A program made the translations under genes and the position numbers. From the NCBI GenBank assembly GCA_002159155.1, contig LZRQ01000210.1, forward strand, positions 1 through 5,539: a stretch of 5,539 nucleotides of DNA, read 5' to 3'. Of this stretch, positions 4,950 to 5,539 are shown piece by piece; the first letter of the stretch is position 1; every line of letters begins with the position of its first letter. Source of the DNA: Firmicutes bacterium ZCTH02-B6 (GTDB taxonomy: Bacteria > Bacillota > Limnochordia > Limnochordales > ZCTH02-B6). A model generated the notes under the pieces. That model was not told the origin of the DNA, made no database searches, and saw nothing but the letters and a program-made list of their open reading frames with translations.

Positions 4950-5539
4950 CTAGGACGCCTGCTCGGACGCCCCGCCCAAAGCGCCCACGTCGCTCGCGGC
5001 GGCGCGCCCGCCCGTTCCGGCCGCTTGTACGCGGGCGGCGTTGCCCGCCTCGAGGGCAGCCTCGTGGCGGGGAGCGACGAACACCGCCTTGAGGCAACCG
5101 GAAGTGCGCTTGGCGGCGACCGTCTCCAAGGCGCGGCGATAGTCGCGGAAAGCGAAGCGGTGGGTAATGAGGGGCGAGAGATCCACGGCGCCTTGGGCAA
5201 ACAGCTCGATGGCCCGCCGCACGGCGGACACCGGGCCGCTCTCGGTCTGCACCGAGCCCGCCGCAAACACGCCCTGGATCTGCAGCTCCTTAAGCCACAC
5301 AAAGGTCCAGTCGATCCCCCGCGGGATAGCGGCCAGCCCCAGCAGCACCACCTGCCCGCCGGGCGCCGCGAAGCGCAGGGCGTCGCTTAAGGCTTTGTCG
5401 CTCCCCGCGCATTCGTACACCACATCGGCGCCGCCCACCAACACCGGCGGGCCGATCACCGGCTTCTTGAGCTTGGCCCCAAGGGCCTGGGCCACCGCAG
5501 GATACACGTCCCGGCCCCGCGGCATGAGCACTTCATCGG
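4950..5539 (-). CDS. Zinc-type medium-chain alcohol dehydrogenase, C-terminal half (5' end beyond window)
   Basis: NAD(P)-dependent dehydrogenase of the medium-chain (MDR) superfamily; the exact alcohol or polyol substrate cannot be told. Only the last 195 codons are in the window, so the catalytic zinc ligands and the GxGxxG nucleotide motif are missing from view. What is seen is the later part of the Rossmann domain: ADVVYECAGSDKALSDAL, APGGQVVLLGLAAIPRGIDW, the strand KELQIQGVFA, and the closing catalytic-domain pattern HRFAFRDYRRALETVAAK..GCLKAVF. This resembles the threonine/sorbitol dehydrogenase-like branch. After the usual family end (KAVFVAP) about 38 residues follow (coded by about 4953-5066), rich in Ala and Gly and ending GGASEQAS, with no recognisable domain. 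The gene lies 31 bases upstream of trxB on the same strand, which suggests shared transcription. Confidence 0.9.
   Translation of the reverse strand, partial: DEVLMPRGRDVYPAVAQALGAKLKKPVIGPPVLVGGADVVYECAGSDKALSDALRFAAPGGQVVLLGLAAIPRGIDWTFVWLKELQIQGVFAAGSVQTESGPVSAVRRAIELFAQGAVDLSPLITHRFAFRDYRRALETVAAKRTSGCLKAVFVAPRHEAALEAGNAARVQAAGTGGRAAASDVGALGGASEQAS

Noticed and set aside
3992..5092. A 366-codon open frame on the plus strand.
   Set aside because: It is antisense to trxB, which has every catalytic motif. It is a shadow of codon bias.
4919..5302. Upstream extension of the trxB frame that could suggest a fusion protein.
   Set aside because: The extension overlaps the dehydrogenase gene in another frame and is Arg/Pro/Ser-rich without domain similarity. 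A good Shine-Dalgarno site sits 7 bases before GTG at 4918.
1..5539. A new defence, mobile or CRISPR-like system.
   Set aside because: I found no transposase, integrase, nuclease, array of regular repeats, toxin-antitoxin pair or other defence-type gene. The recognised genes are ordinary transport, redox and spore functions.

Overview
This GC-rich window looks like chromosomal DNA of an endospore-forming, high-GC member of the Bacillota, of the Symbiobacterium / Thermaerobacter / Limnochordia kind. The evidence is two small acid-soluble spore protein (SASP) genes, strong G/C preference at third codon positions, strong Shine-Dalgarno sequences and frequent GTG/TTG starts. The lineage is an inference; no rRNA or other marker is present. 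I see no mobile element, CRISPR array, tRNA or rRNA.

Layout. (1) Positions 1-2257, minus strand: a 68-residue zinc-ribbon protein of unknown function, then an ABC ATPase of the LolD/MacB class, then an FtsX/MacB-type permease that overlaps the ATPase by a GTGA junction and runs off the left edge. The ATPase and permease form one transporter. (2) Positions 2258-2433: a divergent intergenic region holding a perfect 16-bp palindrome, AGGGACATATGTCCCT. (3) Positions 2434-3145, plus strand: two spore-protein genes in tandem. The first is a 60-residue Gln-rich protein that I read as a gamma-type SASP-like protein; the second is a clear alpha/beta-type SASP with an unusual Gln-rich C-terminal extension. 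A strong hairpin terminator follows. (4) Positions 3212-5539, minus strand, convergent with the SASP genes: the C-terminal half of a zinc-type medium-chain alcohol dehydrogenase, then thioredoxin reductase (trxB), then a membrane-anchored protein of unknown function with FG-GAP-like beta repeats. Spacings of 31 and 78 bases and the absence of an obvious U-tract terminator between them suggest co-transcription.

How the genes fit together. The two SASPs would be made in the forespore, bind or pack in the spore core, and be degraded at germination by the GPR protease; both carry a GPR-like cleavage sequence. The transporter and the dehydrogenase/TrxB cluster look like ordinary vegetative genes. 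Nothing in the window clearly forms a new multi-gene system. The items most worth a second look are the gamma-like SASP beside an alpha/beta SASP in a non-Bacillus-like genome, the polyglutamine-containing SASP tail, and the palindrome between the divergent units.
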